The translations under genes and the position numbers were made by a program. The notes under the pieces were generated by a model. That model saw nothing but the letters and a program-made list of their open reading frames with translations, was not told where the DNA came from and ran no database searches. This document shows, in pieces, positions 24,672-35,980 of a DNA stretch of 64,000 nt. This stretch comes from Trachythela sp. YZ-2020 (taxonomy: Eukaryota > Cnidaria > Anthozoa > Malacalcyonacea > Clavulariidae): contig JADLSH010000395.1 of the NCBI GenBank assembly GCA_016169945.1, positions 2,892,501-2,956,500 on the forward strand, in the 5' to 3' direction. Numbering within the stretch: position 1 is the stretch's first letter; every line of letters begins with the position of its first letter.

Positions 24672-25700
24672 CAGGGTGTATAATCCACTTTGTTCTTAAG
24701 AACAAAAGATTTTAGGCCCCTGGGAATTTAAAATAGCTTCTAATCGTATTCCAGGATCTGTCGAATTACTACACACTCGAGTGCATAAAGCAGAATTGAA
24801 TAGAAATTATAAACAACATATCGCGGACTGCTCGTCTTATAAAATCAGGCTGCCGTCGTAATGCATCGAACTCGTCGGATATTCGCTGCTGTAACACACC
24901 GATATTCTGAGGAGGGCCGGTAGAAAACACTTTATCCTTCAGATATCCCCACATAAAAAAATCGCATGGGGTCAAGTCCGGAGAGCGAGGTGGCCATTCC
25001 ACATCATGACCTAACCCTATGACGCGGTTATTCCCGAACACTCCGTTCAGTCGATCCCTTAATGCGATGAGGCGATGCGCTGGAGCCCCGTCTTGAGCCC
25101 ACCAAAGACCCCGAAACATACCCTCCCAATGCTGGTTTCCAAAATGCACAGCGAGTTGGGGTACAACGAATTCGTTCAGCATGTTAAGATAGGCCAGTCC
25201 GTTTACATTTTGATGGAAAAGTATGGCCCCAAAATGACACCATTGCCGCACAGTGCTGCCCAGACAGTGAGTTTGGCACGGGATTGTTTCGTTCAAAATT
25301 GAACGCTGGTGGATGTCCTTTTGGTGCGTACTGCCGTACATTCTGGGAGTTGACCTCTCCATTCATTGAAAATGCTGCCTCGTCTCCGATTATGATGGTT
25401 TGCAAAACATTTTCGCGTTGACATCGTTGAATGAACCATTCTGCGAATCGTAACCTGCGCGGCAAGTCCGTTGCCAATAATGCGTGTCGCACATGCATTC
25501 GATACGGGTGCCACCTTAGGTCTATAGCCTGGTTATCCTGTTAAAACCTGCAGATGATACTTCAACAGGATTGCGCCGAGCACTCACATGGCGTGGATTT
25601 TGCTCGAGCAGAGCTCTAACAGCGGCAACATTTTCCACAGATCGCGCTGTTCTTCGCCTGCCAGAATTGCCTTTGTTCAGGTTAAGGCTCGTTAGCAATT
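24672..25700 (-). pseudogene. Tc1/mariner-superfamily transposase, N-terminally truncated copy
   Basis: The left end carries the element's CAGGGTGTAT terminus and the AAAGATTTTAGGCCCCTGGG subterminal stretch. The transposase reads on the minus strand from about 25690 (LNLNKGNSGRRRTARSVENV) through ALLEQNPRHVS and FAEWFIQRCQRENV, then GDEAAFSMNG (first catalytic Asp), WWAQDGAPAHR (second Asp) and WPPRSPDLTPCDFFMWGYLK (third). I count 37 residues between the second and third Asp. A frameshift near 25184-25300 and another near 25510 break it. The helix-turn-helix start is absent here but survives in 26509-26960. Confidence 0.8.
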
Positions 25701-25800
25701 ATACAGGGTGTATAAAAAAAAACGCAACCTCGGAATTTCCCAAGAAATCCACTTTGTTCTTAAGCACAAAAGATTTTAGGCCCCTGGGGAATTTAAAATA

Positions 25801-25952
25801 CAGGGTGAGTCAGAAAAAAGTGATGCCTTTGAAATTTAATACAATAGTGAACCTTTTGAAATTGAACTTCATATTTGCATTTTCTTTCAAAGAATCTATT
25901 GTACCCTATTGTATTTAATTTCAAAGGCATCACTTTTTTCTGACTCACCCTG
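25801..25952. mobile_element. CAGGGTG MITE, copy 2 (variant ends)
   Basis: Same core as copies 1 and 3, but both ends read CAGGGTGAGTCAGAAAAAAG followed by TGATGCC, so the same changes are present on the two arms. TA on both sides. Confidence 0.85.
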
Positions 25953-26000
25953 TAGTAATACGACCTATTAGTAATTCGACAGTTATGCTCCTGGAATACG

Positions 26001-26205
26001 ATTAGAAGCCACTCTCCTCCGCAGAGGCTGGGAGCTATTAAAAATAATTAGTCGTTCATAGTTTAATAGTGAGTTCTTGAGCATTTTCATTAGATTCCCT
26101 GAAAACTTCGTGTAAGACTAATGAAAATGTTCGAGAACTCACTATTAAAAACGACTAATTATTTTCAATAGCTCCCAGCCTCTGCGGAGGAGAGTGATTA
26201 GAAGC
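26001..26205. repeat. Large inverted repeat (foldback)
   Basis: About 90-bp arms: ATTAGAAGCCACTCTCCTCC, GCAGAGGCTGGGAGCTATTA and TAGTGAGTTCTTGAGCATTT at left, complement at right, around a spacer of about 22 bases near 26105. Confidence 0.8.
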
Positions 26206-26303
26206 TATTTTAAATTCCCAGGGGCCTAAAATCTTTTGTTCTTAAGAACAAAGTGGATTTCTTGGGAAATTCCGAGGTTGCGTTTTTTTTTATACACCCT
26301 GTA

Positions 26304-26454
26304 CAGGGTGTATAAAAAAAAAGTGAACCCTTTGAAATTTAATACAATAGTGAACCTTTTGAAATTGAACTTCATATTTGCATTTTCTTTCAAATAATCT
26401 ATTGTACCCTATTGTATTTAATTTCAAAGGGTTCACTTTTTTTTAGACACCCTG
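26304..26454. mobile_element. CAGGGTG MITE, copy 3
   Basis: 151 bp, ends CAGGGTGTATAAAAAAAAAG and inverted CAGGGTGTCTAAAAAAAAG; core as in copies 1 and 2; TA at both borders. Confidence 0.85.
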
Positions 26455-26508
26455 TAGAGGGCACCATTAGCAATTATGTTCTCAGTCCCTAGGGGCTTTG
26501 TTGTAATA

Positions 26509-26960
26509 CAGGGTGTAAAAAAAAAACGCAACACTTAATATTCTAAGATATTCATATTGTTCTTTAAGCACAAAATATTTTAGGCCCCTGGGAATTTAAA
26601 ATGGCTTCTAATCGCACAAATCAGCTAAACTAATAATGGTGCAGCTCACAACCGAACAACGAATTTTCATAGTTTTACAGTACAACCGAAATCAAAACAC
26701 AACTGAAGTGCAAAACCTTTTTCGAGCAAGATTTCCTGATCGGGACCCTCCTCACAAAGCGACAATCTTGAGGAACGTCAGGAAATATTCGATTGAAGGA
26801 ACGAGCCTTAATCTCAACAAAGGTAATTCTGGCAGGCGAAGAACAGCACGATCGGAGGAAAACATTGCCGCTGAATTCCCAGGGGCCTAAAATCTATTGT
26901 GCTTGAAAACAAAGTGAATATTTTAGAATATTAAGTGTTGCGTTTTTTTTATACACCCTG
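26509..26960 (+). mobile_element. Internally deleted Tc1/mariner-type element with transposase N-terminus
   Basis: Inverted ends CAGGGTGTAAAAAAAAAAC and GCAACACTTAATATTCTAA enclose a frame at 26636-26890. The frame starts MVQLTTEQRIFIVLQYNRNQ and continues RARFPDRDPPHKATILRNVR and NKGNSGRRRTARSEE; this is the DUF4817-type helix-turn-helix that binds transposon ends. The frame runs straight into the right subterminal repeat, so the DDE domain has been deleted. Confidence 0.82.
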
Positions 26961-26965
26961 TACAG

Positions 26966-27780
26966 TAGATTCGTTACTCGGTTGCTGCATGAACATATCG
27001 ATTGGGGGTAAAGGGCATTCTTTAGCAATTATTGGCGCTTCTTGACAGGCATTTTCAAAAGCCCAATGAGCGCTGTCTTTGACATAGGTATTGTCGCACT
27101 GGCCTAATTCGCCCGTGTGGTCGTGGTTTGTCTGATTTGACTCTGGTTTATTACAGCTAATATATTCACAAATGGTTTTAACGAGTCTCTCTCTTGTTCA
27201 AGTTCAGTCAGCTTGTCTCGAAGCCCCTTAATAATGCCGTTGCATTAATCTATTTCTCTGTTTTTCTTGTTTAAAATTGTAGAGAACTCTTTAAGAAAAG
27301 TTTCGATTCTAAGGTCGTATGGTAATTGGGGCTTTCTGAGGGGCTCAAAACGTCACTAATAGTCTCAATAATAGCCTTGGAGGAATCGATAACGTTGTTC
27401 ATAGGTTTAATTTGCTTTTGCATAACTGCAATGTCTAATTTAACCATTTTAACGTCCTTCATATCATTGGCATGGACTCTGCAAGAGCAACTATGACAAG
27501 GCAGGCGAACATGAATAAACTTCTGTATTTTTGTCCCTAACAGTTTCGCATAGTGTGACACAAGGTGACTCGATTTCAACAATCGTTTCATTAGCCGTAT
27601 AAGACAAACAGCAAGTATCCGTGTCTATTTGATTAACGCAGGTCGTATCTAAGACACCCACCGGTTGTTTAAGCGAATCGCCGTCTTTTCCTTGAAACAA
27701 CAAAGAATTTTGCTTACCAGGTCGCAGTTAGGTCAGAATTTGAGCCAATATATTTCTTAGCTTTACCATAGAATAGGAAA
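26966..27780 (-). pseudogene. Possible ORF1 of the CR1-like element, displaced by nested insertions
   Basis: Minus-strand frames with Cys-rich and helical character: GVLDTTCVNQIDTDTCCLSY near 27640; after a frame change CHSCSCRVHANDMKDVKMVK and LDIAVMQKQIKPMNNVIDSS near 27500-27380; then HTGELGQCDNTYVKDSAHWA near 27100 and PPIDMFMQQP near 27005. The layout resembles CR1 ORF1 and it has the same strand as the ORF2 remnant at 20663-23700. I infer the CAGGGTG cluster and MITE A inserted between them. No homology search was possible. Confidence 0.4.
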
Positions 27781-28021
27781 TGACTAGAAGGGCCACTTGA
27801 GGCCGCACCTTTGAAGTTTTTGACGCTGCGCATGTCGCATTACGCATGTTCATTACCATTATTCTAGCCAGTCAATTGCATTTTCTGACCAATAAACACG
27901 CTGAACTGGCTGGTCCGCCATTATTCTGGCCAGATAACTGCATAAAAATAGGGTGTCACGTTGCACTGCTGAGTGGCCTTTCTGGTCATTTCCTATTCTG
28001 TGGCTTTACGGCCGGTGTCAC

Positions 28022-28926
28022 AGCGGATTTGGTCCCCCCGGACCAAATCCGCTAGCGGATATGGACCCCCTTCCGAGGAAATGGTCCCCCCTATGAAATC
28101 ATAGGCAGACGAGAACTTTGCAAACAATAAGTATATTACTGTTTACAAAGTTCTCGCGCAAAAGTCTACAAGTATTTTTGAGCTGCATATGATTTGGTTT
28201 TAGAGTAATCGTCTGAATATTTTTCTTCGGTTAAAAATTTTTCCATATTGGCATATAAAATTAAATATCTGACGTTTTGATTAAGAACGGCAACAAACAT
28301 TTACGAAAGTTAAGTAGTAAAAAACTTTATTTAAACACGCTGACTGTCACCATGTCAACCTAAGCTGTTTTTCACAAGGGCACGATTCAATGGTCGCGCG
28401 TATTTATATGTAGTCACATCACCATTTTTATCTTATGAGTCATCACCTATTGTTTATGGGATTCCATTACGTTCATTGCGTTCAAAGCGTCAGTTTAATT
28501 GAAATGATAAGTTTATTTAAATTCTGTTAACATTTACAACTTTGTATTTCCCGCTGCTGAGACATAACATTTAAATGGGAACTACAGTCTACAGTGAAAT
28601 GTATAGTTCTGATTGCAATAAAATCTACTTCTCGTAGTTAAATATATTATAGTTGCAATGAAATATATTTTTGGGAGTGAAATGTAGTTTTGGTTGCAGT
28701 AAAATATAGTTCCTCCAGTCCAAAAGCGCGAGAAAATTTACAAGAACATTTTAATCCAAAAAATCTTCGTACACTTTTTCTCTGTTAGATGTAAAGATGA
28801 TTCAAAACGTTTTCATTCGATATTTAATGTGCCATACGATAGATTCGCGAGGGGGTCCAAATCCGCGAGAGGGGACCATATCCGCTAGCTGATATGGATC
28901 CCCATAGGACCATATCCGCTAGCGTT
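28022..28926. mobile_element. Foldback element with GGATATGGACCCC palindromic ends
   Basis: The left end is a perfect hairpin (AGCGGATTTGGTCC ... GGACCAAATCCGCT) followed by AGCGGATATGGACCCCC. The right end (28851-28925) repeats GGGGTCCAAATCCGCGAGAG, GGACCATATCCGCTAGC and variants. The interior has no coding frame. Confidence 0.6.
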
Positions 28927-28929
28927 TAA

Positions 28930-30210
28930 AATTTTCACATTTAACTGAACTCGACAAATCATGACCTTCCGCCATATTGGGATCAAATTATGCAGGCATA
29001 TTGGGATCAGATTGTGCATGAAATGGGAGCCCGGGGCCCGGGGAGCATGCCCACATACCCCCCTAAAGGTCTCGCGCCTTCAACACTCGATACTAGTGTC
29101 GCTGTGCTCTTGGAGATCTTTAGCCCCCCAATCCAAAAAATTGGCACTCGCACAATCACACCAAATTATGTGGACTCTTATTGTCTTCCACCCAGCACTC
29201 AAAACCTATCAAATATGTGATAAGGAAACTTCTATAGTGGTCTTTAAATATACAGCGGAAAAACAGTGTAGTTCGATGTCAATGTGTAATAACATGTAAT
29301 TTAACACATGGTCATGGTCATGGATCATAATCGTTTTTGACAAAAATCTCTTCATGGTCATTAAACATGGCCACACAAGTACACAACACTACCTGTTACT
29401 GACACAGACGGTAGATTCTATATAAAATCAAAACACTGGCACTGCACTGACCACTGCATGTAGATTTATGTCTTCGGCTTCACAACCTCGACTTATCTCC
29501 GGATTCCTTTATGAAATATTGCAAGTGCGCGAAAACCAAATTATACACTTGCTTTCATTTACATTTAGGTAACCATGGGCATGAGCCACATGCCCACGTG
29601 TAAGGCTTCGAAACGACGGCTTATATGTCATAATTATCTTGCTGAGACTGACATTTCATATGGATTTTGTGAAATATGTTTACATATTGTCATATGGGAC
29701 CGGGTTTTATAAAATATACTTACATTTGTTCCGAAGAAGGGGCCAAATTTCCTAGGAAATATGTCCCTGGGGGACATATTTAGGGGTAGGTGGCAAATTT
29801 CCTGGGACCCCGGTCCAGACATTAATGCTTTGGTAAAATCTAGCCTCCTCCGCAGGCATCTCTATGGCAGAACTATAGTGGTCAGGGTGAGGATCTACCA
29901 CGAAAAACTATAACCAGCAGGCAGCATGGGTTATGAACATTATTGCGAATCGCATTCTACAAATTGTTTCAAGTAAACAAAACGGTTTGAAGAAAGAGTT
30001 TTCATTATGGGAGCGAGTAAATCTATTCCAGAAGAAGGCAAAGTGAAAACCAAACCTGAATCCACACTCCTTTACCAGAAGAATTTGAGCCTTATCAATT
30101 AGGCCCACCTCTCGAATGTGTACTGATCACATGAGTCCCTGTACGCGAGTAGCCATTTTGTTTCTGGGTTTAAAGCTGGCAAGAACGTAGTAACAAAGCC
30201 TTGTTACACC
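28930..30210. other. No recognised gene
   Basis: Short unsupported frames only. A local palindrome-like GGCAAATTTCCTGGGAC / CCAAATTTCCTAGG repeat lies near 29740-29810. Confidence 0.4.
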
Positions 30211-30215
30211 TCAGG

Positions 30216-30371
30216 ATGCCAACGTTGAAAGAAAGACGCGATAAACGTGTGGAATTGATAACAAGAATGTCGTCACCAGAGCATCGTCTGCATTATTTAC
30301 TTCCAGGAAAAGTTGGAGAAATGCGACAAAGAAGAACAAGATCTAAGTATTATAATTTTAATAAATCTTAA
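30216..30371 (+). pseudogene. Non-LTR retroelement C-terminal fragment
   Basis: 51-residue frame beginning MPTLKERRDKRVELITRMSS and continuing PEHRLHYLLP. This is the LKERR...HPLHHLLP tail typical of reverse-transcriptase C-termini in cnidarian and echinoderm non-LTR elements. No RT domain lies upstream, so it is a 5'-truncated relic. Confidence 0.5.
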
Positions 30372-30628
30372 TAAATAGTTATAATAATAGTTTTTAATTA
30401 ACGTTTTATATATCGTATGGCTCCATTGTTTTAATATTTGATTCTAAAATAATGTTCATAGGACTGATAGGAGTAAATTGTGGAAATAAAGTGTATAATA
30501 TTTTATTCATTTCTTAAATTGTTGTAAATACATGGTAATTTAGGTTTCCTTTTTCATGTATAATTAAAAAAACCCCAGTAATAATAATAAGCAACGTTGA
30601 TGATTATTATCCTATTCTTGCTTGCTGG

Positions 30629-31148
30629 AGTAGCACGCAAGTTCATAGGCGTACGGCACGTGGGGGCAGGGGGGGCACCTGCCCCCCCAAAAATTTGTAG
30701 ATTGAAGTAATTCGGGCAAATGGTTAACGAATATTCGGGCAAAATAGATTTATTTAGTTTGTATTTAAACCAAAAAAACAGAATTTTATAATTAACATTA
30801 CTGTTTATTTATATCTTTTGCAATTTGTTGACAAATTTGTGGTTTTTAACACAAAAATCCGAGTTTTGGACCTAAAAAGAGAGTATAAACTTAAGAGTTT
30901 CCTGGAAAATAGGTTAAATACAAATAAAAATGGTTATTATTGTTATCAAGATGTTGTTATCAAAATTCTGGCAATTGGTCAAAGTTATATCAATTCGGGC
31001 AAAATTTTGGCTGCCCCCCCAAATAAAGTTGTGCCCATACGCCTATGCGCATGTTGGAGTAGCGCGCATGTTGGAGTAGCACGCATGTTGGAGTAGCACG
31101 CATGTTGGAGTAGCACGCATGTTGGAGTAGCACGCATGTTGGAGTAAC
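30629..31148. repeat. 17-bp tandem array interrupted by a MITE
   Basis: Six copies of GCATGTTGGAGTAGCAC run 31047-31148. A diverged unit (GCTGGAGTAGCACGCAAGTT) sits at 30633-30643, on the other side of the inserted MITE. Confidence 0.8.
30644..31046. mobile_element. MITE inside the 17-bp array
   Basis: Inverted ends CATAGGCGTACGG...AC and GTGCCCATACGCCTATG, with GGGGGCAGGGGGG and CTGCCCCCCC subterminal runs. Flanks CGCAAGTT and CGCATGTT look like an imperfect 8-bp duplication. Architecture resembles the element at 4282-4606. Confidence 0.7.
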
Positions 31149-31149
31149 A

Positions 31150-32450
31150 TCAGTCAAGATGGTACTCGCTTACTGGTTGAGAAATCTACCGTGCATTTGA
31201 ATGGGTTCAGAGAAGGTGGAATACTCAAACCGTCAGCAATCGGGACATGCAGTTGCAGACACGTCTGATATCGTGAATAAAATTACACACCATAGTGCTA
31301 TATAGTAGACTGTTGATTTGTGTTTATTTAAAATCAATGGATATATCTCCAGTATTTACCACACAAGGTATGTCGGCCTCTAGGTCTGGCAAAGGTCCAG
31401 GAATTGGCGTTGATGTAATGTTTGAAATTTCCAACCAACCTACACCAGCGACGTATGTGTACCAAGTTATAAATGTACCCATTGGCGTGAACGTTAAGGC
31501 AGTCTTGCACCCCGAGTTATATTGGATTGTGATTGGTTAGGTACATTAACGTCGTATCTGAATCAAGGTTGCCAACCTAGGTTGGAAATTAGTAGAAGTT
31601 TTTCTTGATCAATCCAAACAACCAGGGGATGGGATTTCATCAGCTTACATTATGAATACCATTTGGTTTTTTGAAAAAGAATCCTCGAAACTCCAACACT
31701 AACGGTGTATGATTGTTCTGTTAACTTTCAGCCGAGTACTTTCGTAAGATTTCGACAATTTGATATCGTGCTATCTATGTACATGTAACAGTGTTACAAC
31801 TAAATGCCATAACAAATTAAGCAACTCTAAATCGTGCATGCTTGCCTTGCATGCCTTGATGACATTTGTAATATCAAAACTGGTTTCTGCATACTACGCG
31901 AATACAACCTTAGGTTTAGCAGGGCGATGTAAAACACGTTTTTTACTGCGCTCTATAGCCTATAGGTGTAGCTATAGTAGCTTACTTTGTTCAGTAAGTA
32001 TATTGGCATTACGCATTTTTTAAATAACAGATTGCTGTTATATATACGTATGGTCTGCATCCTTTCTGGTGGTACGTTGACTTATCCTCATATATAGAAC
32101 CCCTATACAAAGACGTAAAAAATATAATTTTATGGAATGTAGAACACAGCCGAAAGCAAGTGATTTTAATATATATTACAAACACTCGTGGTTATAAAAG
32201 AAGAGTTACAATCCCACTAGTGTTTGTATGGGGTTTACAAAGGCATACATACATGTGACGTTATACATGTCCACCGTGTGAAAACAGCTGTTTTTCTTTC
32301 TCTTATATGGGAAGTTTCAGTATAACCGGACAGTATATTCGCCTGTAAAAATCAGAAAATGTCAGAAATTTCAAAAAATTTTGTGCATTTGTTAAATCAG
32401 CACAGTATTTTGGGCATAGGCATGCCAGTTAAAACAGCTTTCTCTTACCA
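31150..32450. other. No recognised gene
   Basis: Unique-looking AT-rich sequence; frames are short and lack family motifs. Confidence 0.4.
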
Positions 32451-32459
32451 AAGATGTGA

Positions 32460-32612
32460 GGGTATTCTTGATCGTGATGAGTTCCCTCATATAGGTGGAG
32501 ATACCAGTCAGGTATAGGTGGAGAATACCAGTCATTCTCGCCAGCGAGAATCGAACCCACAACTCAAGGGTGAAAGGCGCTTGCTCTGACGACTGCGCCA
32601 CCGAAGCCCCAT
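32460..32612 (-). mobile_element. tRNA-derived SINE
   Basis: The head at 32610-32539 has a tRNA-like A box (GGCGCAGTCGTCAGAGC) and a B box (GTGGGTTCGATTCTCGC), but its anticodon arm is degenerate. The body repeats GACTGGTATTCTCCACCTAT twice. The RNA polymerase III promoter boxes are intact in outline. Confidence 0.65.
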
Positions 32613-32719
32613 AGAAACGATGGCTTATGCCTTATGGCAAGTTCATATAAATTAACAGACATTGTGGGATGTGCAACAACGCTGAAACGATGCGGTGTCT
32701 ACTATCAGGTGGACTTTAA

Positions 32720-32932
32720 AGCCTGGTTCACACAAGTGAAATAAGCACAAACATAAGGAAAGAGAAAAGGTAAAACAAAGGGATGCAGTGAAGTTGCAAC
32801 ATAAACGTCGACATAAGCACAAGCCTCTAAGCATAAGCTAAGCAGCCTTGTCTTTTTAAGCCCTAGAGGGAAAGTTTACTTTTGTATTTCTGCTTATATA
32901 TGCTTATGTCACTCGTGCATGTGAACCAGGCT
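32720..32932. mobile_element. MITE with GCCTGGTTCACA ends
   Basis: GCCTGGTTCACAC at 32721 is mirrored by GTGAACCAGGC at 32921. About 213 bp with no coding frame. The target duplication is unclear. Confidence 0.6.
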
Positions 32933-32939
32933 TAAGTAT

Positions 32940-34870
32940 CATCTCTTATACGTCGCAACAAGCTTTAACGTTGCTCAAAAGACGTAGATATGCTTAGTTT
33001 AACGATGTGTTAAGAATGACAACGCTGTTAAGAATCCACCTGGAACAACAAATTATTCATTATTTTTGTCTTGCATGCGTAAAGGTAAAGAATATATTTG
33101 TCAGTCACGAAGAATATATTTGTCAGTCATGAGCTGCCGTGTACTAGATCTTAATTCTCGGCTATTGCGGAAAATAGCGGAGTGTTAAGAAATCGCGTAA
33201 TAATTTAAGTACAATATTGTGAACCCCTTTGGTGATATTAGTCTCTCCTCCGCAAAGGCTTACATGAAGTTTCGGTATAGGGAAAAGTACAGGGAATGAC
33301 GGGAAGAGTGAAATAGAGAAGTTCTGTGTAAAAGCTTCAGGAATCAGGAAGCTCTGCGGAGAAGGCAGTGATATTGGTGGTGTCAAAGTGAAATTTGATG
33401 ATATTTTATAGTGGCAGGTGAAGTATAAATCACTAAATCACTAAATCACTCCTAGAGAGTTGACTAGCTCTATCTCTAAATCATCATTCGCTCCTGTTTG
33501 ATCATTTTGCTTATTTCATTGTTTTCATATTTATATTTTCATATAAATGTTACTACTTATTAGAGAAGGGAGGTGCCTTGCATGGGACTTCTATATAGTC
33601 TCGTTCGCACCTTCCCTTTTGGGCCAGTTGATATTGTACTTTATTTTAATGTTGATATTGTACTTTATTTTAATGTAATTTATGGCACCAATAAAGTTGT
33701 TAAACATAATAAGATCATAAACTATAAAGACATTGTTAACAGTAAGAGCAGCAAGTATCAATTCAATAACAGCAAGTTATCAGAATCTGGGTTGAACGGC
33801 CAACGAAAGCGATGACATGTCATATCTCAATCGAAAAGAGTTCCTAGGAACGATAAACTTTTCCAAGTTTATTCCAGTTCAGTCAGGTATACTGCACAGA
33901 GTCGTATGAGCACAAAGATCTTGAGCAATTGAGATATAATGTATAAAATCACCATCAAGTACTGTATGTTCCTGGAAATTTCCTTAATATCATGTCAAGA
34001 ATGAAGTAGCCATGAATGTGGTGAAAATGGTCCGGATAAAACCTTTTTTCGACAAATGAAAACAGGCAAGTGTTGATTTACTCATTTTACTGCCAACAGT
34101 CGTCGAAGGGTTATTTTTATGCATGGTTGTCCTGACGGCCTTTCAGTTGTCAGCAGCTGCGTACGTTAATCTACAGCATTCCCGGTGACCTTTTTCGAAC
34201 AATATTTCACTTTCCAACAGATCTGCGAATGCCAATAATTAACTTTAACTACTCTACAAGAGTGGGTTTTTAAGATATCGACATCGATACCGTCTTCGAA
34301 TTGCTCCCAGTCCCAATGTCATGGGTGAACAATCGGCCCGATCGGAAATTGCACAGAAAAATGGGCTTATGGGCATAAGGCTGAGCTTTCATAATATGGC
34401 ATCGTGGGCTCAGTGAAGAACTTTCGCTGCATCCTCCTCCACGTCAATATTCAGAAAAGCAATTGTCGGCAACCCACTCTGGCACTCTGCTTTTCGCTTA
34501 GTTTACTGTCACTTATATAATCGCTCACACTTATAGCCTGCATTGCAGACGATCTTCGCGCGCGAGGTGGAACACTATTACTTCTATTGTCCATTCATGC
34601 AAGTTGGTTGTTAGAGGAGTGTAGAACATTTATTTAAGTGTACGTACTTTACAGAGTTTTAAAACATTTTCAAACAGCGATAACGGTCCCGAGATCCAGC
34701 TGGTTTCTCATTACATTTTTAAACAGTCCTAATGCATGGAGTAACGTGTATGTAATGATTTGGCGCATGCACACATAAATATTTTGACACACAAACATGA
34801 AAACATTTACATGTAAACAAAAATTATAAAACTGAAATGGTTTATACATCGATCCATTTATAAATATTTA
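32940..34870. other. No recognised gene; short direct repeats
   Basis: Contains the doublets GAATATATTTGTCAGTCA (33091/33110), CACTAAAT (33431-33447) and TTGATATTGTACTTTATTTT (33628/33652). No coding family recognised. Confidence 0.4.
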
Positions 34871-34877
34871 CTTATGC

Positions 34878-35524
34878 TTAAGGTGGCTCGATACTATTTT
34901 CAAAAAATTCATGTGTACAACAGTTTGACATTTTTAAACTTCGTATTTTTAGGTTTTATGCAGCAAATATCAGATGTTTGTATATTTTAATGTTTCATCT
35001 ATAAATATTTTTAGTAACACATAGTTCGTTGCTATGGCAAAACACGCGTGCGAAATTCACTCTGAAATGGCCTATTCAGTTCGTGTAGTTTTCGTGCATT
35101 ATTTTACCTGTAGAACATAAACTAACAATAAGCAAAATATAAAAAATTCTGTAATTTTGCGATAAACATTTTTTGGCATTACATTTTTTTATTTTTGGTA
35201 AAATGACAGACTTTTGTGGTACGATACAGCATGCAAATTTTGAACATATGTCACTGGACAAAATAATGAGATATAGCGTATTGTTTTTCATAAATTGAAT
35301 TTTTTTAATGACGTCGGCAATTGATATGCAAGACACTATATAGAACACGCGCAATGGCACGAAATGGCGTGAGCAACTTGCCACGTCAGGTAATTTCTGA
35401 AGTTCTTTCGTTAATATTCCCGCGCACATGAATGGTCTCTCGGGATTTTCAAATAGCATAAAGTTTTGTTTTCGCGATTCTTGCTTAAGGAATCTTATGA
35501 AATTAGTATATCGAGCCACCTTAA
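34878..35524. mobile_element. TTAA-flanked MITE, copy B
   Basis: 647 bp. Starts TTAAGGTGGCTCGATAC and ends TATCGAGCCACCTTAA. The interior matches copy A (23728-24394) in inverse orientation. It lies about 450 bases beyond the TIKI stop codon. Confidence 0.85.
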
Positions 35525-35980
35525 GTACAAATGAAAAGAATAACTATTACATCACAATGTGGAGTATCAATGATAAAAGGAATGTCATAAATATATTGCA
35601 TATAGTATGTACTCCGCGATTCAATGAGGATGATCTGAAATGAAAGAAGAGAACGTAAATGTTTACTGTAAATGTGAACTTGTAGGTTTTGTATGGGGAA
35701 CCTGCGTTGCAAATGAATCTGTGACACAGTCGACAAACCTGGACAAACCGAGCCTTTTTTGGGGGGAGGATGCGATACAATAGTCGATACCGAGTGTTAT
35801 TACATATGCTCTACTAGTCTTTTGAAGCTTCACTATAAGCAACTATTACTTCAAAGAGAAATGCAGAAATGGAGCATTTGCAGAGCTGTCATCTCTGATA
35901 CCTATATATATATACATTGTTAATTTTGAAAACACGCTCTCAGTCTGTTTCAAAATTGTTTACCTATCAGATATACATTA

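Larger units (their letters stand above)
25704..26301. mobile_element. CAGGGTGTAT foldback element with nested insertion
   Basis: Near-100-bp inverted ends (CAGGGTGTATAAAAAAAAAC, GCAACCTCGGAATTTCCC, AAGATTTTAGGCCCCTGGG at 25704-25800; complement at 26208-26301). Between them lie MITE copy 2 (25801-25952) and a second large inverted repeat (26001-26205). It ends two bases (TA) before MITE copy 3. Confidence 0.82.

Noticed and set aside
35076..35519. 147-residue minus-strand frame
   Set aside because: Lies wholly inside TTAA MITE copy B; the related copy A does not keep the frame.
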